The notes beneath the pieces are model-generated. The model ran no database searches and was not told the DNA's origin. It saw only the letters and a list, made by a program, of their open reading frames with translations. Position numbers and translations under genes: made by a program. Shown here one piece after another: positions 7,907-16,202 of a DNA stretch of 17,433 nucleotides (position 1 is the first letter of the stretch; each line of letters begins with the position of its first letter). The stretch is from Merdivivens faecigallinarum (GTDB lineage Bacteria; Bacteroidota; Bacteroidia; Bacteroidales; UBA932). The stretch is taken from positions 1 to 17,433 of the forward strand of contig JADILY010000009.1 in assembly GCA_017695055.1 (NCBI GenBank), given 5' to 3'.

Positions 7907-8796
7907 ATTTTCTTAACTCCTGTCTTGACTTCTTCGAAACCCTGGCCGAACACTTCCGTAGCCGAACATACGGAAATGAACACATGCTCGTCCAGTTCCT
8001 TTACCTTACGTGTTATCTCGGGCATCTGGTTTTTCTTGACCACTACTATCAGCACCTTGCCGTCCTGCTTGGAATACCAGCCTACCGAAGGTACCGCCGT
8101 GACACCCCTGCCCATTCCGAGCAGCATGTCCGCGATTTCATCGGCACGCTTTGAAAACACGAGTATCTGTACAGTAGACCTCGAACCGACCATGATGTAA
8201 TCCAGAGCCGTAGAGAATGCGATTATCGTAAGGTAACCGTAAACCATTTCCTGGAGTCCCTTCCCCGGAACAAGTATTATGGAAGATATGATGAGCAACT
8301 CCACTATCAGGTATACCTTGCCTTCGGTTATGTTGAAATATTTCCTTATGACCAGGGCCACGATATCCGTTCCTCCGGTGCTGCCTCCAACCAGGAAGGT
8401 CAGGGCTATGCCCGCACCGCTTATCGCACCCCCTATCAGCGCATTGAGAAAATCCTCCTGTATAGGGCTAACCCAAACGCCTTCAAAGACTTTAAGGAAT
8501 ATGGAGGCCATGATGATTGCATAAATCGTCTTGAAACCGAATTTTGTCCCAAGTACGAAAAATCCCACGCCTAACAAAAGGATGTTAAGCACCAGATAGG
8601 TAGCCGGGATAGGTATGCCGCCCGTCACCCCATCGCCTCCGGTAGCGAAATTCAGCACCGTCGCTATACCCGTAACGCCGCCACTGAAAAAACCTTTCGG
8701 AATCATGAATGCCTGCCACGCAAAAGTATACATGGCAATGCCAAGGGTAATCACAAAATACTCAAAGAGAGTTTTCAGGATTTTAGACTGTTTCAT
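7879..8796 (-). CDS. YitT family membrane protein with C-terminal DUF2179 domain (first copy)
   Basis: The 305-residue protein has hydrophobic helices across residues 10-200, the motif GGSTGGTDIVAL (137-148) and a soluble C-terminal DUF2179-like domain at about 230-292. Function is unknown for the family. It begins 30 nt after the leuS stop on the same strand with no terminator between, so it is probably read through from leuS. The lysine-rich C-terminus (KKIWKKADKKS) is encoded in the overlap with the next YitT gene, which may be why the overlap is tolerated. It differs enough from its neighbour to be an old duplication rather than a recent one. Confidence 0.9.
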   Translation of the reverse strand: MKQSKILKTLFEYFVITLGIAMYTFAWQAFMIPKGFFSGGVTGIATVLNFATGGDGVTGGIPIPATYLVLNILLLGVGFFVLGTKFGFKTIYAIIMASIFLKVFEGVWVSPIQEDFLNALIGGAISGAGIALTFLVGGSTGGTDIVALVIRKYFNITEGKVYLIVELLIISSIILVPGKGLQEMVYGYLTIIAFSTALDYIMVGSRSTVQILVFSKRADEIADMLLGMGRGVTAVPSVGWYSKQDGKVLIVVVKKNQMPEITRKVKELDEHVFISVCSATEVFGQGFEEVKTGVKKIWKKADKKS

Positions 8797-8826
8797 CTTA
8801 TTTACAATAATTTTAATTTTTCCACA

Positions 8827-11589
8827 TCAGCAGACTATGTTCACTATCTTGTCCGGAACAACTATTATTTTCTTGACACTGGCATCTCCGAGATATTTGG
8901 CGAAATCGGCGCTGGCCTTGACGGCTTCCTCCACCTCTTCCTTCGGCAATCCCTTGGCAAGGGATATCTCGAATCTGCGTTTTCCGTTGAAAGACACCGG
9001 ATAAGTCACATTGTTCTCTACAGTATATTTTTCCACATACTCCGGGAACTGCGCGAACGAGATGCTTTCACCATGTCCGAGACAGCTCCAGAGTTCCTCC
9101 GAAATATGAGGGGCAAAAGGAGACAGGACGATGATGAAAGGTTCCAGAATGCTCCTCTTGCGGCATTTCAGCTCGGATAATTCGTTCTGGGCTATCATGA
9201 AGGCGCTGACCGAGGTATTGAAGGAAAATGCTTCGATGTCCGACTGCACCTTGCCTATCAGCCGGTGCAGGGCCTTGAGCTCGGCAGCCGAAGGGGCCTC
9301 ATCGGTCACGGCCAGGGCATCACCGTCGAAGAAAAGCCTCCAAAGTTTCTTCAGGAATCTGTGGACACCGTCTATTCCCTTGGTATCCCATGGCTTGGAC
9401 TGCTCCAGAGGACCGAGGAACATCTCATACAGACGGAGTGTGTCCGCCCCGTACGTATCGCAGACCACATCCGGATTTACGACATTGTACATGGACTTGC
9501 TCATCTTCTCTATCGCATGGCCGCATATATACTCGCCGTTTTCGAGAATGAACTCCGCATCGGCAAAATCCGGCATCCAGTGCCTGAAAGCCTCCGTATC
9601 GAGCCTGTCGTTCCTTACGATATTGACATCCACATGGATTTCGGTAGTGTCATACGAATCTTTCAGATTGTAGGATACGAAAGTATTCGTGCCCTTTATC
9701 CTGTAGACGAAATTCGAGCGTCCCTGGATCATTCCCTGGTTCACAAGCTTCCTGAACGGCTCCTTCTCGCAGACATATCCCAAATCGTACAGGAACTTGT
9801 TCCAGAACCTCGAATAAATCAGATGGCCCGTAGCATGTTCCGTCCCGCCTATGTACAAATCAACGTTACGCCAGTATTCGTCCGCCTCACGGCTTACCAA
9901 CGCATCCCCGTTGTGCGGGTCCATGTATCTGAGATAATATGCGCTGCTACCTGCAAAACCGGGCATCGTGCTCAGTTCGAGCGGATAACCTTCATAAGTC
10001 CAGTCCTTTGCCCTTCCCAAAGGCGGTTCACCGGTCTCGGTAGGACGGAAACTGTCTATTTCGGGAAGTTCCAGAGGAAGCCTGTCCTCAGGCAAAGGAG
10101 TTGCAATCCCGTCCTTGAAATAAATCGGGAAAGGCTCTCCCCAGTATCTCTGACGTGAAAATATGGCATCACGCAGACGGTAATTGACCTTCGCCTTGCC
10201 TATTCCGTGTTTTTCCACATATTCGATGGCCGCCGGGATTGCATCCTTGACATCCATGCCGTTCAGAAAACCGGAATTGCACATCTTTCCTTCCTTGGCA
10301 TCGAAACTGGACTCCGACACATCGCAGCCCTCTATCAGAGGTACTACCGGAAGCCCGAAAGCCTTTGCGAAGGCATAATCCCTGCTGTCATGCGCCGGAA
10401 CGGCCATGATGGCCCCAGTCCCGTATCCTGCAAGCACATAGTCCGACACCCACACGGGCACCTTCTCCCCGGTAAGCGGATTTATCGCATAGGACCCGGT
10501 GAAAACGCCGGTAACCTTCCTCGTCTCGGAAATCCTCTCCCTCTCAGTCCTTTTCTTTACGGCATCCAGATACTCCGACACCGCGGCCTTGTTTTCAGGC
10601 GTAGTCAGCAACTGCACCCAATCGCTTTCAGGCGCAAGGACCATGAAGGTAACACCGAAAACGGTATCCGCCCGGGTGGTAAAAATGACCATGTCATATT
10701 CCTGTACGCCGTTGGAAACACGGAAAACGAGTTCAGCACCCTTGCTGCGCCCTATCCAGTTGCGCTGCATATCCTTGAGCGAATCCGTCCACTCCAAGGA
10801 ATCGAGGTCGTCCAAAAGCCTTTCGGCATAGGCCGAAACCCTCAGCTGCCACTGCTTCATCTTCCTCTGCTCCACAGGGAAACCTCCCCTCACGGAATAT
10901 CCGTCCTTCACCTCATCATTGGCAAGCACCGTACACAGGCCCGGACACCAGTTCACCGATGTCTCGCCCTGATAGGCTATCCTGTATTCCATCAGTATGT
11001 CCGCGCGTTCCTTCTCCGAAAAGCCGCGCCACTGCTCTGCCGTAAAAATCTCTACACGGCCGCAGGCGGCATCTACACCGGCATTCCCTTCGGTTTCGAA
11101 GATATGTTCGAGTTCGGAAATCGGACGTGCGCGGCCCGCCCCGTTGTCATACCAGTGCGAAAACATTTTAAGGAAGGCCCACTGAGTCCATTTGTAGTAC
11201 TCCGGGTCGCATGTACGTATCTCGCGCGACCAGTCGTAGGAAAATCCTATCCTGTCCAGCTGGCTGCGGTAACGCTCTATGTTGCGCACGGTAGTCAGGG
11301 CCGGATGCTGTCCCGTCTGTATGGCATATTGTTCAGCCGGAAGCCCGAATGCGTCATAACCCATCGGGTGCAGGACATTGAAGCCGCGCAAACGTTTGTA
11401 ACGGCTATAGATATCGCTTGCTATGTATCCCAAGGGGTGTCCGACATGCAGGCCCGCCCCGGAAGGGTACGGGAACATATCCAACACATAGAATTTGGGC
11501 TTCGAGGCATCTTCCTTCACCTTGAAGGTTCCGTGCTCCGCCCAATATGACTGCCATTTGCGTTCGATTTCCTTAAAATTGTACTCCAT
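8827..11589 (-). CDS. leuS: Leucyl-tRNA synthetase
   Basis: The 920-residue class I aminoacyl-tRNA synthetase charges tRNA-Leu with leucine. The HIGH motif appears as HVGH (48-51) in PYPSGAGLHVGHPLGY, and the KMSKS loop is exact (695-699). The editing domain has the threonine-rich TTRADTVFG motif and AVPAHDSRD, whose Asp corresponds to the conserved editing Asp345 of E. coli. Compared with E. coli LeuS there is an extra segment of roughly 55 residues at about 147-208, before the conserved SVNWCP; I recall this as common in Bacteroidetes enzymes. The start (MEYNFKEIERKWQ) is the normal LeuS N-terminus. A promoter-like element lies 28 nt upstream, and the two YitT genes follow downstream. Confidence 0.98.
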   Translation of the reverse strand: MEYNFKEIERKWQSYWAEHGTFKVKEDASKPKFYVLDMFPYPSGAGLHVGHPLGYIASDIYSRYKRLRGFNVLHPMGYDAFGLPAEQYAIQTGQHPALTTVRNIERYRSQLDRIGFSYDWSREIRTCDPEYYKWTQWAFLKMFSHWYDNGAGRARPISELEHIFETEGNAGVDAACGRVEIFTAEQWRGFSEKERADILMEYRIAYQGETSVNWCPGLCTVLANDEVKDGYSVRGGFPVEQRKMKQWQLRVSAYAERLLDDLDSLEWTDSLKDMQRNWIGRSKGAELVFRVSNGVQEYDMVIFTTRADTVFGVTFMVLAPESDWVQLLTTPENKAAVSEYLDAVKKRTERERISETRKVTGVFTGSYAINPLTGEKVPVWVSDYVLAGYGTGAIMAVPAHDSRDYAFAKAFGLPVVPLIEGCDVSESSFDAKEGKMCNSGFLNGMDVKDAIPAAIEYVEKHGIGKAKVNYRLRDAIFSRQRYWGEPFPIYFKDGIATPLPEDRLPLELPEIDSFRPTETGEPPLGRAKDWTYEGYPLELSTMPGFAGSSAYYLRYMDPHNGDALVSREADEYWRNVDLYIGGTEHATGHLIYSRFWNKFLYDLGYVCEKEPFRKLVNQGMIQGRSNFVYRIKGTNTFVSYNLKDSYDTTEIHVDVNIVRNDRLDTEAFRHWMPDFADAEFILENGEYICGHAIEKMSKSMYNVVNPDVVCDTYGADTLRLYEMFLGPLEQSKPWDTKGIDGVHRFLKKLWRLFFDGDALAVTDEAPSAAELKALHRLIGKVQSDIEAFSFNTSVSAFMIAQNELSELKCRKRSILEPFIIVLSPFAPHISEELWSCLGHGESISFAQFPEYVEKYTVENNVTYPVSFNGKRRFEISLAKGLPKEEVEEAVKASADFAKYLGDASVKKIIVVPDKIVNIVC

Positions 11590-11616
11590 TTACGTAAGAT
11601 GTAAGGGTTTCGGCCG

Positions 11617-11624
11617 CAAATGTA
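11617..11624 (-). promoter_or_regulatory. -7 promoter element for leuS
   Basis: The minus strand reads TACATTTG, matching TAnnTTTG, 28 nt before the leuS ATG in the 56-nt gap after the M28-like gene. A TTTG at 11647-11650, overlapping the stop region of the M28-like gene, could serve as the -33 element with a 22-nt spacer. This would let leuS and the YitT genes be transcribed on their own. Confidence 0.55.
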
Positions 11625-11645
11625 GCAAAAAAATCAAACAGTTTT

Positions 11646-12965
11646 TCAAAAACCGAAGCGCCCCTCGTTTCCTTTACTGAGTCTGAATTCAACCGGAATA
11701 GTAATCTTCGTGCGTACCTTCGTCCCTTTTATAGTACCGGCCTTCCATTTAGGGGACACGGACACGACCTTCACGGCCTCATCGTCCAGCAGAGGGTCCA
11801 CTCCCTTTTCGACCGTGACATTGGTAAGCTCCCCGTTTTTCTCTATGATGAAACTGATTGTGACAACGCCCTGTATGCCTTTGTCGACAGCCTCCGAAGG
11901 ATATTTGAGATAAGCATATACCCATTCGTTCATGAATTTCGCCAAATCGGTATTGTTGAAAAATTTGGGCGGCACATCGCAGTCGGACATCCTGTACACC
12001 CTCTCATCGCTGTCGGGAAGGTTGAACCTGAACGGTTTTTCCCTGTTGGCAGCCGAAAGCACGAAATCGTAAATATAGTCCGAAGCATAGGACATTGTCC
12101 TGTAATCTATGAGGTTCTCCGTATCGCGCACCGTATTGTACTCGGGATGCGGACCGGTAGTGAACAGCACGGACGGGATTCCGTCATGCAGGAAAACCCG
12201 GTGGTCCCCCGTATAGAAATCCTGGGTTATCAATTCGGGATGCAGCGGCTTCAGCTTCCGGGACTGGTCCTCGATGAATGCTTCCACATCGCTGTTGGAT
12301 GCCGCATAGACATAAAATCCGTTTCCGTCCCGCGCCCCCATGCCAAGCATGTCAAGATTCACCATAAGGTCTATCCTGTCCTTGTCGGGAAAAGACATAT
12401 TGAGAAAATACCAGGCTCCGGCATGCATCTGCTCGGAGGCCCCGAAAGCGACGAAAACCAGGCTGCGCCTGAACATGAAATCATTTTCGGAGACGATACG
12501 GGCCAGTTCCACAAGCATGGCGACACCGGAAGCGTTGTCATCCGCCCCCGGATAAATCTGCCGCACCTCCTTCCCGTCCACCGTCAGCACATTCTCGCCG
12601 ATGTTGTCCAGATGGGCACCTATTACTATATAACGGTCCTTCAGTTCCGGGTCGTACCCTGGAACGATTCCGACAATATTTCGCGAAACGAGCCGTCCGT
12701 CGGGAAGATCCAACGAAAACTCGTCCCCTTCTACACCGTCCTGCATTTCAAGACCGGAGCTCTCGAAAGCATTCCACACGTATGCCGCAGCGGCCTTCTC
12801 GTACTCGGAACCGGAAGCCCTCCCGTGCAAAGAGTCGGAAGAAAGGTAGACGACATGTTTCCTCAGAGCCCCGTCGATATTGAAATCCTGTGCGGACAGA
12901 GAAAAAACAGTGAGTGCAGCCGTGGCCGCACCCACCATGAATATTCTTAACGTATTTTCAAGCAT
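11646..12965 (-). CDS. M28-family peptidase-like exported protein with TonB-type C-terminal domain; active site altered
   Basis: The 439-residue protein starts with a likely signal peptide (hydrophobic 8-24, ending near SLSA at 22-25). Residues about 30-305 follow the M28 zinc aminopeptidase fold: GAHLDN (His118), GADDNASG (Asp142), FGASEQ (174-179), NLDMLG (Asp205) and PHPEYNTVRDT (272-282). In active M28 enzymes the third motif is usually GEE, the first Glu being the catalytic base; here Ser177 takes that place while Glu178 remains as a metal ligand. The last zinc ligand, normally His before (T/x)xxDT, appears as Asn277. Residues about 340-430 are a TonB_C-like domain (KYPSEAVDKGIQGVV to ITIPVEF). 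It may be an inactive or changed enzyme in the periplasm. It lies 80 nt after gcvT on the same strand. Confidence 0.85.
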   Translation of the reverse strand: MLENTLRIFMVGAATAALTVFSLSAQDFNIDGALRKHVVYLSSDSLHGRASGSEYEKAAAAYVWNAFESSGLEMQDGVEGDEFSLDLPDGRLVSRNIVGIVPGYDPELKDRYIVIGAHLDNIGENVLTVDGKEVRQIYPGADDNASGVAMLVELARIVSENDFMFRRSLVFVAFGASEQMHAGAWYFLNMSFPDKDRIDLMVNLDMLGMGARDGNGFYVYAASNSDVEAFIEDQSRKLKPLHPELITQDFYTGDHRVFLHDGIPSVLFTTGPHPEYNTVRDTENLIDYRTMSYASDYIYDFVLSAANREKPFRFNLPDSDERVYRMSDCDVPPKFFNNTDLAKFMNEWVYAYLKYPSEAVDKGIQGVVTISFIIEKNGELTNVTVEKGVDPLLDDEAVKVVSVSPKWKAGTIKGTKVRTKITIPVEFRLSKGNEGRFGF

Positions 12966-13045
12966 GACAAACTAAATTATCCGTTTTCCACGCTTCAAAA
13001 TGCAGGCCAGTTTCAGAAACCGCCCTGTCCTTATCTTTTACGTCC

Positions 13046-14152
13046 CTATTTTTTATAGAAAGGAGGCCTTACCACTACGGCTTTCAGCATCCGTCCCCTT
13101 ACATTTATGAAAATCTCGGAGCCCTGCTTGTGGAGAGGAGCCGCAACGTACGCCATTCCTATTGCCTTGTTGAGATACGGAGCCATGCTACCGGAAGTCA
13201 CGTGCCCTATTTCCTTGCCCTCGGCATTGCATACAGGATAACCGTGACGGGCTATTCCTTTGTCAACGAGCTCGAAACCTACGAGACGGCGCACTACAGG
13301 CGCTTCCTTCTGTGCCAGAAGAAGTTCCCTGTCGAGGAAATCACCTTTCGTATCGGCAAATTTGGTTATCCATCCGAGAGAAGCCTCTATAGGGGAAGTC
13401 GTATCGTCTATATCGTTGCCGTAGAGGCAGAAACCCATTTCGAGCCTGAGGGTATCCCTGGCACCGAGTCCTATAGGCTTGATTCCTTCAGGTTCCCCGG
13501 CCTTGAATATGGCGTCCCAAAGCTGCATGCCGTAAGCGTTGAGGGCATAGACCTCGCATCCGCCCGAACCGGTATAACCGGTGGTGGACAGGATTACGTC
13601 AGGAATACCGGCTACTTCCAATACCTTGAAAGTGTAGTATTCCATATCCATGATGTTCTCCTTGCAGAGCTTCTGCATCACCTCCATGGCCTTAGGACCC
13701 TGTATAGCAAGCTGGCAGATTTCATCGGAAGCGTTCCTGAGCTCCTTTCCAGGAGTCAGACCGAACCTTTCGCTGAAAGAGCAGAGGTGGTTCCAGTCCT
13801 TTTCCACATTCGCCGCATTCACGACAAGCATGAATTTTTCATTGTTGAAGCAATAAACGATTACATCGTCCACGATTCCGCCTTTCCCGTTAGGAAAACA
13901 TGAATACTGGGCCTTTCCGGGATACAATGCGGACACATCGTTGGATGTAAGATATTGCAGGAAAGCGAGCGCATTCGGTCCTTCCACAAAGATTTCCCCC
14001 ATGTGGGACACATCGAAAACACCGACTTTCTCGCGCACTGTCTTGTGCTCCGGAATGATTCCTTCATATTCGACCGGCATATTGTACCCTGCGAAAGGAA
14101 CCATTTTCGCGCCGAGCGAAATGTGTTTTTCAGTAAATACTGTTGTCTTCAT
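13046..14152 (-). CDS. gcvT: Aminomethyltransferase, glycine cleavage system T protein
   Basis: The 368-residue protein transfers the methylene group from the lipoylated H protein to tetrahydrofolate, releasing ammonia. Length and sequence match the family throughout. Landmarks are AKMVPFAGYNMPVEYEG near the N-terminus, GKGGIVDDVIVY (89-100) with the paired Asp95/Asp96 at the known catalytic Asp position, and TGYTGSGGCEVY in the middle of the protein. The C-terminal barrel region contains GHVTSGSMAPYLNKAIGMAYV. No other glycine cleavage genes are in the window, so gcvT is separated from gcvH and gcvP here. It begins 18 nt after the lipoprotein stop and probably shares its transcript; no glycine riboswitch fits in that gap. 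Confidence 0.97.
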   Translation of the reverse strand: MKTTVFTEKHISLGAKMVPFAGYNMPVEYEGIIPEHKTVREKVGVFDVSHMGEIFVEGPNALAFLQYLTSNDVSALYPGKAQYSCFPNGKGGIVDDVIVYCFNNEKFMLVVNAANVEKDWNHLCSFSERFGLTPGKELRNASDEICQLAIQGPKAMEVMQKLCKENIMDMEYYTFKVLEVAGIPDVILSTTGYTGSGGCEVYALNAYGMQLWDAIFKAGEPEGIKPIGLGARDTLRLEMGFCLYGNDIDDTTSPIEASLGWITKFADTKGDFLDRELLLAQKEAPVVRRLVGFELVDKGIARHGYPVCNAEGKEIGHVTSGSMAPYLNKAIGMAYVAAPLHKQGSEIFINVRGRMLKAVVVRPPFYKK

Positions 14153-14170
14153 TTTGAATTATTTTTATAA

Positions 14171-14734
14171 TTAATTGTATTTTTGAGTATTCCATACTAT
14201 CCAGAAATCAGGGGGAAAATAGTCCTTTCCCCTCACCTCATCGATTTTCCCGAGGATTTCCGCGGCACTCGAAGACGGGAAAAGGGCCACGCCGGTAGCG
14301 CCGCTTTCAAAAGGCACGAGCATCGGGGAGTGTCCGTCAGAGGATATCCTCGCAAACAGCCTTTCCGCATTGGCCCTGTTGTTGAAATATCCCATCATCA
14401 GGCAGAAACGGCAGTCGGGAACCTCGGAAGGGCGCACCTTCAAATCGGAAATCCGCTTGAAGACGGCTCGTCCGGACTCCATCGCCTCACGGATACATAC
14501 CGAATCCGACACCCACGCTTCCGCCAGCCCGGCACGCCTGACCGAATCGTCCTGCTGAGCGAGCCTTTCGGCTTCGAGCCGTTCAAGGGCGGCCTCGCGC
14601 TTAGCCGACAGTTCGCCGAGTTCATCCCCGGTCGGCCTTCCGGCAAGGACACGGAAAAAGTCGCATCCTGACAGAAGCAGGAGCGCTCCGGCGGCAAACA
14701 ACGCCTTGAAGATTATGGTAGATGTCGTTTTCAT
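14171..14734 (-). CDS. SPOR-domain lipoprotein
   Basis: The protein has a lipoprotein signal: MKTTSTIIFK, a hydrophobic stretch, then the lipobox LLSGC with Cys24 as the lipidated residue. A charged region rich in Glu, Arg and Ala (about 37-70) may form a helix. Residues about 107-180 resemble a SPOR domain (FCLMMGYFNNRANAERLFAR, a glycine turn, then VALFPSSSAAEIL). SPOR domains bind glycan strands lacking stem peptides, often at division sites. The frame allows a start at 14743, but 14734 gives a standard signal peptide and a better leader from the promoter at 14755-14762. It is the first gene before gcvT. A link with glycine cleavage is not expected. The SPOR call is by eye on a divergent domain. 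Confidence 0.75.
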   Translation of the reverse strand: MKTTSTIIFKALFAAGALLLLSGCDFFRVLAGRPTGDELGELSAKREAALERLEAERLAQQDDSVRRAGLAEAWVSDSVCIREAMESGRAVFKRISDLKVRPSEVPDCRFCLMMGYFNNRANAERLFARISSDGHSPMLVPFESGATGVALFPSSSAAEILGKIDEVRGKDYFPPDFWIVWNTQKYN

Positions 14735-14754
14735 CCATTGCATTTACGGTTCCG

Positions 14755-14785
14755 CAAAAGTAGCCATATTTACGTTCTTTTCAAA
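14755..14785 (-). promoter_or_regulatory. Bacteroidetes-type promoter for the SPOR lipoprotein-gcvT unit
   Basis: The minus strand has TTTG (14782-14785), a 19-nt spacer, then TACTTTTG (14755-14762). Both match the Bacteroidetes -33/-7 consensus with the usual spacing. The predicted RNA start near 14748 leaves about 14 nt before the ATG at 14734. Confidence 0.7.
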
Positions 14786-14794
14786 AAAATCATT

Positions 14795-14802
14795 TATCTT
14801 TG
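14795..14802 (+). promoter_or_regulatory. -7 promoter element for the DUF389-CapA-PhoH operon
   Basis: TATCTTTG matches TAnnTTTG. A weak TTTA at 14769-14772 is the only -33 candidate. It lies 26 nt ahead of the GTG at 14829 and faces away from the lipoprotein promoter, so the two overlap back to back. It rules out in-frame starts further upstream, such as TTG 14706 and ATG 14715. Confidence 0.55.
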
Positions 14803-14828
14803 GGGATATTAATGCACAAAAGGGAAAA

Positions 14829-16202
14829 GTGAACAGGTTCAAGGCATACATCCAGAGATTGACGAACATTTCGGATCACACAGACATTCCGGCTGCGGTC
14901 TCCAACATCAAGGGCAACATCAATTTCCGCGGCCCGAACGTCTGGATTCTCGTATTTTCCATCATTATCGCATCCGTAGGCCTCAACGTGAACTCCATTC
15001 CGGTAATCATAGGAGCAATGCTCATATCCCCGCTCATGGGGCCTATTTTCGGATTGGGTCTCGGCCTCGGCACCAACGACACGGCGCTGATCAGGGATTC
15101 GCTGAAGAATCTCGTGATAATGATTGTAATAAGTGTCATCGCATCCTGCCTGTATTTCCTCATTTCCCCTCTGGACCTGGACAAGCCGACGGAACTTCTG
15201 GCAAGGACCAATCCGACAATATACGACGTGCTCATAGCGCTTTTCGGAGGATTCGCCGGCATCTTTGAAATATCGCGCAAGGAAAAGGGGACGGTAATGT
15301 CCGGGGTAGCGATAGCCACGGCCCTCATGCCTCCGCTCTGTACGGCCGGATACGGGATAGCAAGTGGCAAAGTGCTGTATTTCATAGGAGCCTCCTACCT
15401 GTTTTTCATCAACTGCGCCTTCATAATCCTCGCCACATATTTTTCCGTAAGGTACATGAAATTCCCATCGGTAAAATTCGCTGATCCGAGGTCGATGAAA
15501 CGCACCAAACGCCTGATAAGTGCCGTCGTGGTGATACTCATCGTACCGAGCGTGCTTTCCGCGGTTTCGGTCATCAGGCAGAACAATTTCGACATAGCTG
15601 CCGACGATTTTCTCAAGGAAACCGTATCGATAGGCGACAACTATATCTACAATCACAACATAGAACACCACAAAGGCTCAAAACTCGAAATTTTCATGGC
15701 CGGACCGCCGCTCACTACCGAAAAGAAGGAAAGCCTGTATGAAAGGGCGGCTGGATTCGGAATCGGGCGGGACCAGCTTGTCATAACCGAAAGCACGGGC
15801 AGCGCCGGCGGGAACGACATGAACGAAGAGTTCCTGAAAAGCCTTTACGACATAACCAATGACGAAATCCAGAAACGCGAAAATCTGATTGCGGAACTGG
15901 AGGCCGAATTGCGGAAGGTCGAAGACAGCGAAATCCCATACGGGCAGATTGCAAGGGAAATCGCCACACAGATACCCGGCATCACTTCGCTCGCCATACT
16001 GAAAGGCGCGAGCGTAGACATGGGGGACGACTACACTACTGAAGACAGAACATACGTTCTCATAAGCTGTGGAAACGACAGTGCGCCCAATATGGAACGG
16101 CTGCGCGAATGGCTGTCCGTCAGACTGAACGAGGAGAACCTGTATGTCATGGAAGTCGACAGGAACGTTATCGACGGCATAAAGGAGAAGGATTCGAAAT
16201 GA
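14829..16202 (+). CDS. DUF389 family integral membrane protein
   Basis: The 457-residue protein has about six or seven hydrophobic helices in residues 37-250, including the family hallmarks ASVGLNVNSIPVIIGAMLIS (49-68), SPLMGPI (67-73) and AIATALMPPLCTAGYGIASG (161-180). Residues 250-457 are a soluble domain, with a Glu-rich helix at about 340-367. The role of DUF389 proteins is not established. The start chosen is GTG 14829, which gives VNRFKAYIQRL, like the short N-terminus of relatives. The frame is open back to 14706, but that part crosses the -7 element and the divergent lipoprotein gene. A weak AGGG lies just before the GTG. The stop overlaps the next gene's start. Confidence 0.88.
   Translation: MNRFKAYIQRLTNISDHTDIPAAVSNIKGNINFRGPNVWILVFSIIIASVGLNVNSIPVIIGAMLISPLMGPIFGLGLGLGTNDTALIRDSLKNLVIMIVISVIASCLYFLISPLDLDKPTELLARTNPTIYDVLIALFGGFAGIFEISRKEKGTVMSGVAIATALMPPLCTAGYGIASGKVLYFIGASYLFFINCAFIILATYFSVRYMKFPSVKFADPRSMKRTKRLISAVVVILIVPSVLSAVSVIRQNNFDIAADDFLKETVSIGDNYIYNHNIEHHKGSKLEIFMAGPPLTTEKKESLYERAAGFGIGRDQLVITESTGSAGGNDMNEEFLKSLYDITNDEIQKRENLIAELEAELRKVEDSEIPYGQIAREIATQIPGITSLAILKGASVDMGDDYTTEDRTYVLISCGNDSAPNMERLREWLSVRLNEENLYVMEVDRNVIDGIKEKDSK

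Noticed and set aside
10207..11550. A 447-codon open frame on the plus strand opposite leuS
   Set aside because: It lies wholly antisense to a clear leuS, has no recognisable domain, and its composition (many His, Arg, Pro, Gly) is that of a reverse-strand shadow of a codon-biased gene.
12966..13045. A terminator or promoter in the 80-nt gap between gcvT and the M28-like gene
   Set aside because: A small inverted repeat GTTTC/GAAAC is present but has no GC-rich stem or T-run, and no exact TAnnTTTG is found on the minus strand.
14153..14170. A possible glycine riboswitch before gcvT
   Set aside because: Only 18 nt separate gcvT from the lipoprotein gene, and they are AT-rich with no aptamer-like pairing.
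14706..14828. An N-terminal extension of the DUF389 protein from TTG 14706 or ATG 14715
   Set aside because: It would cover the divergent lipoprotein start and lie upstream of the -7 element at 14795-14802, and the added residues do not resemble the family.
14812..14832. A tiny upstream frame (ATG then six codons to TGA) overlapping the DUF389 GTG
   Set aside because: It could be a leader peptide with coupled translation, but at this length it is expected by chance and nothing else supports it.
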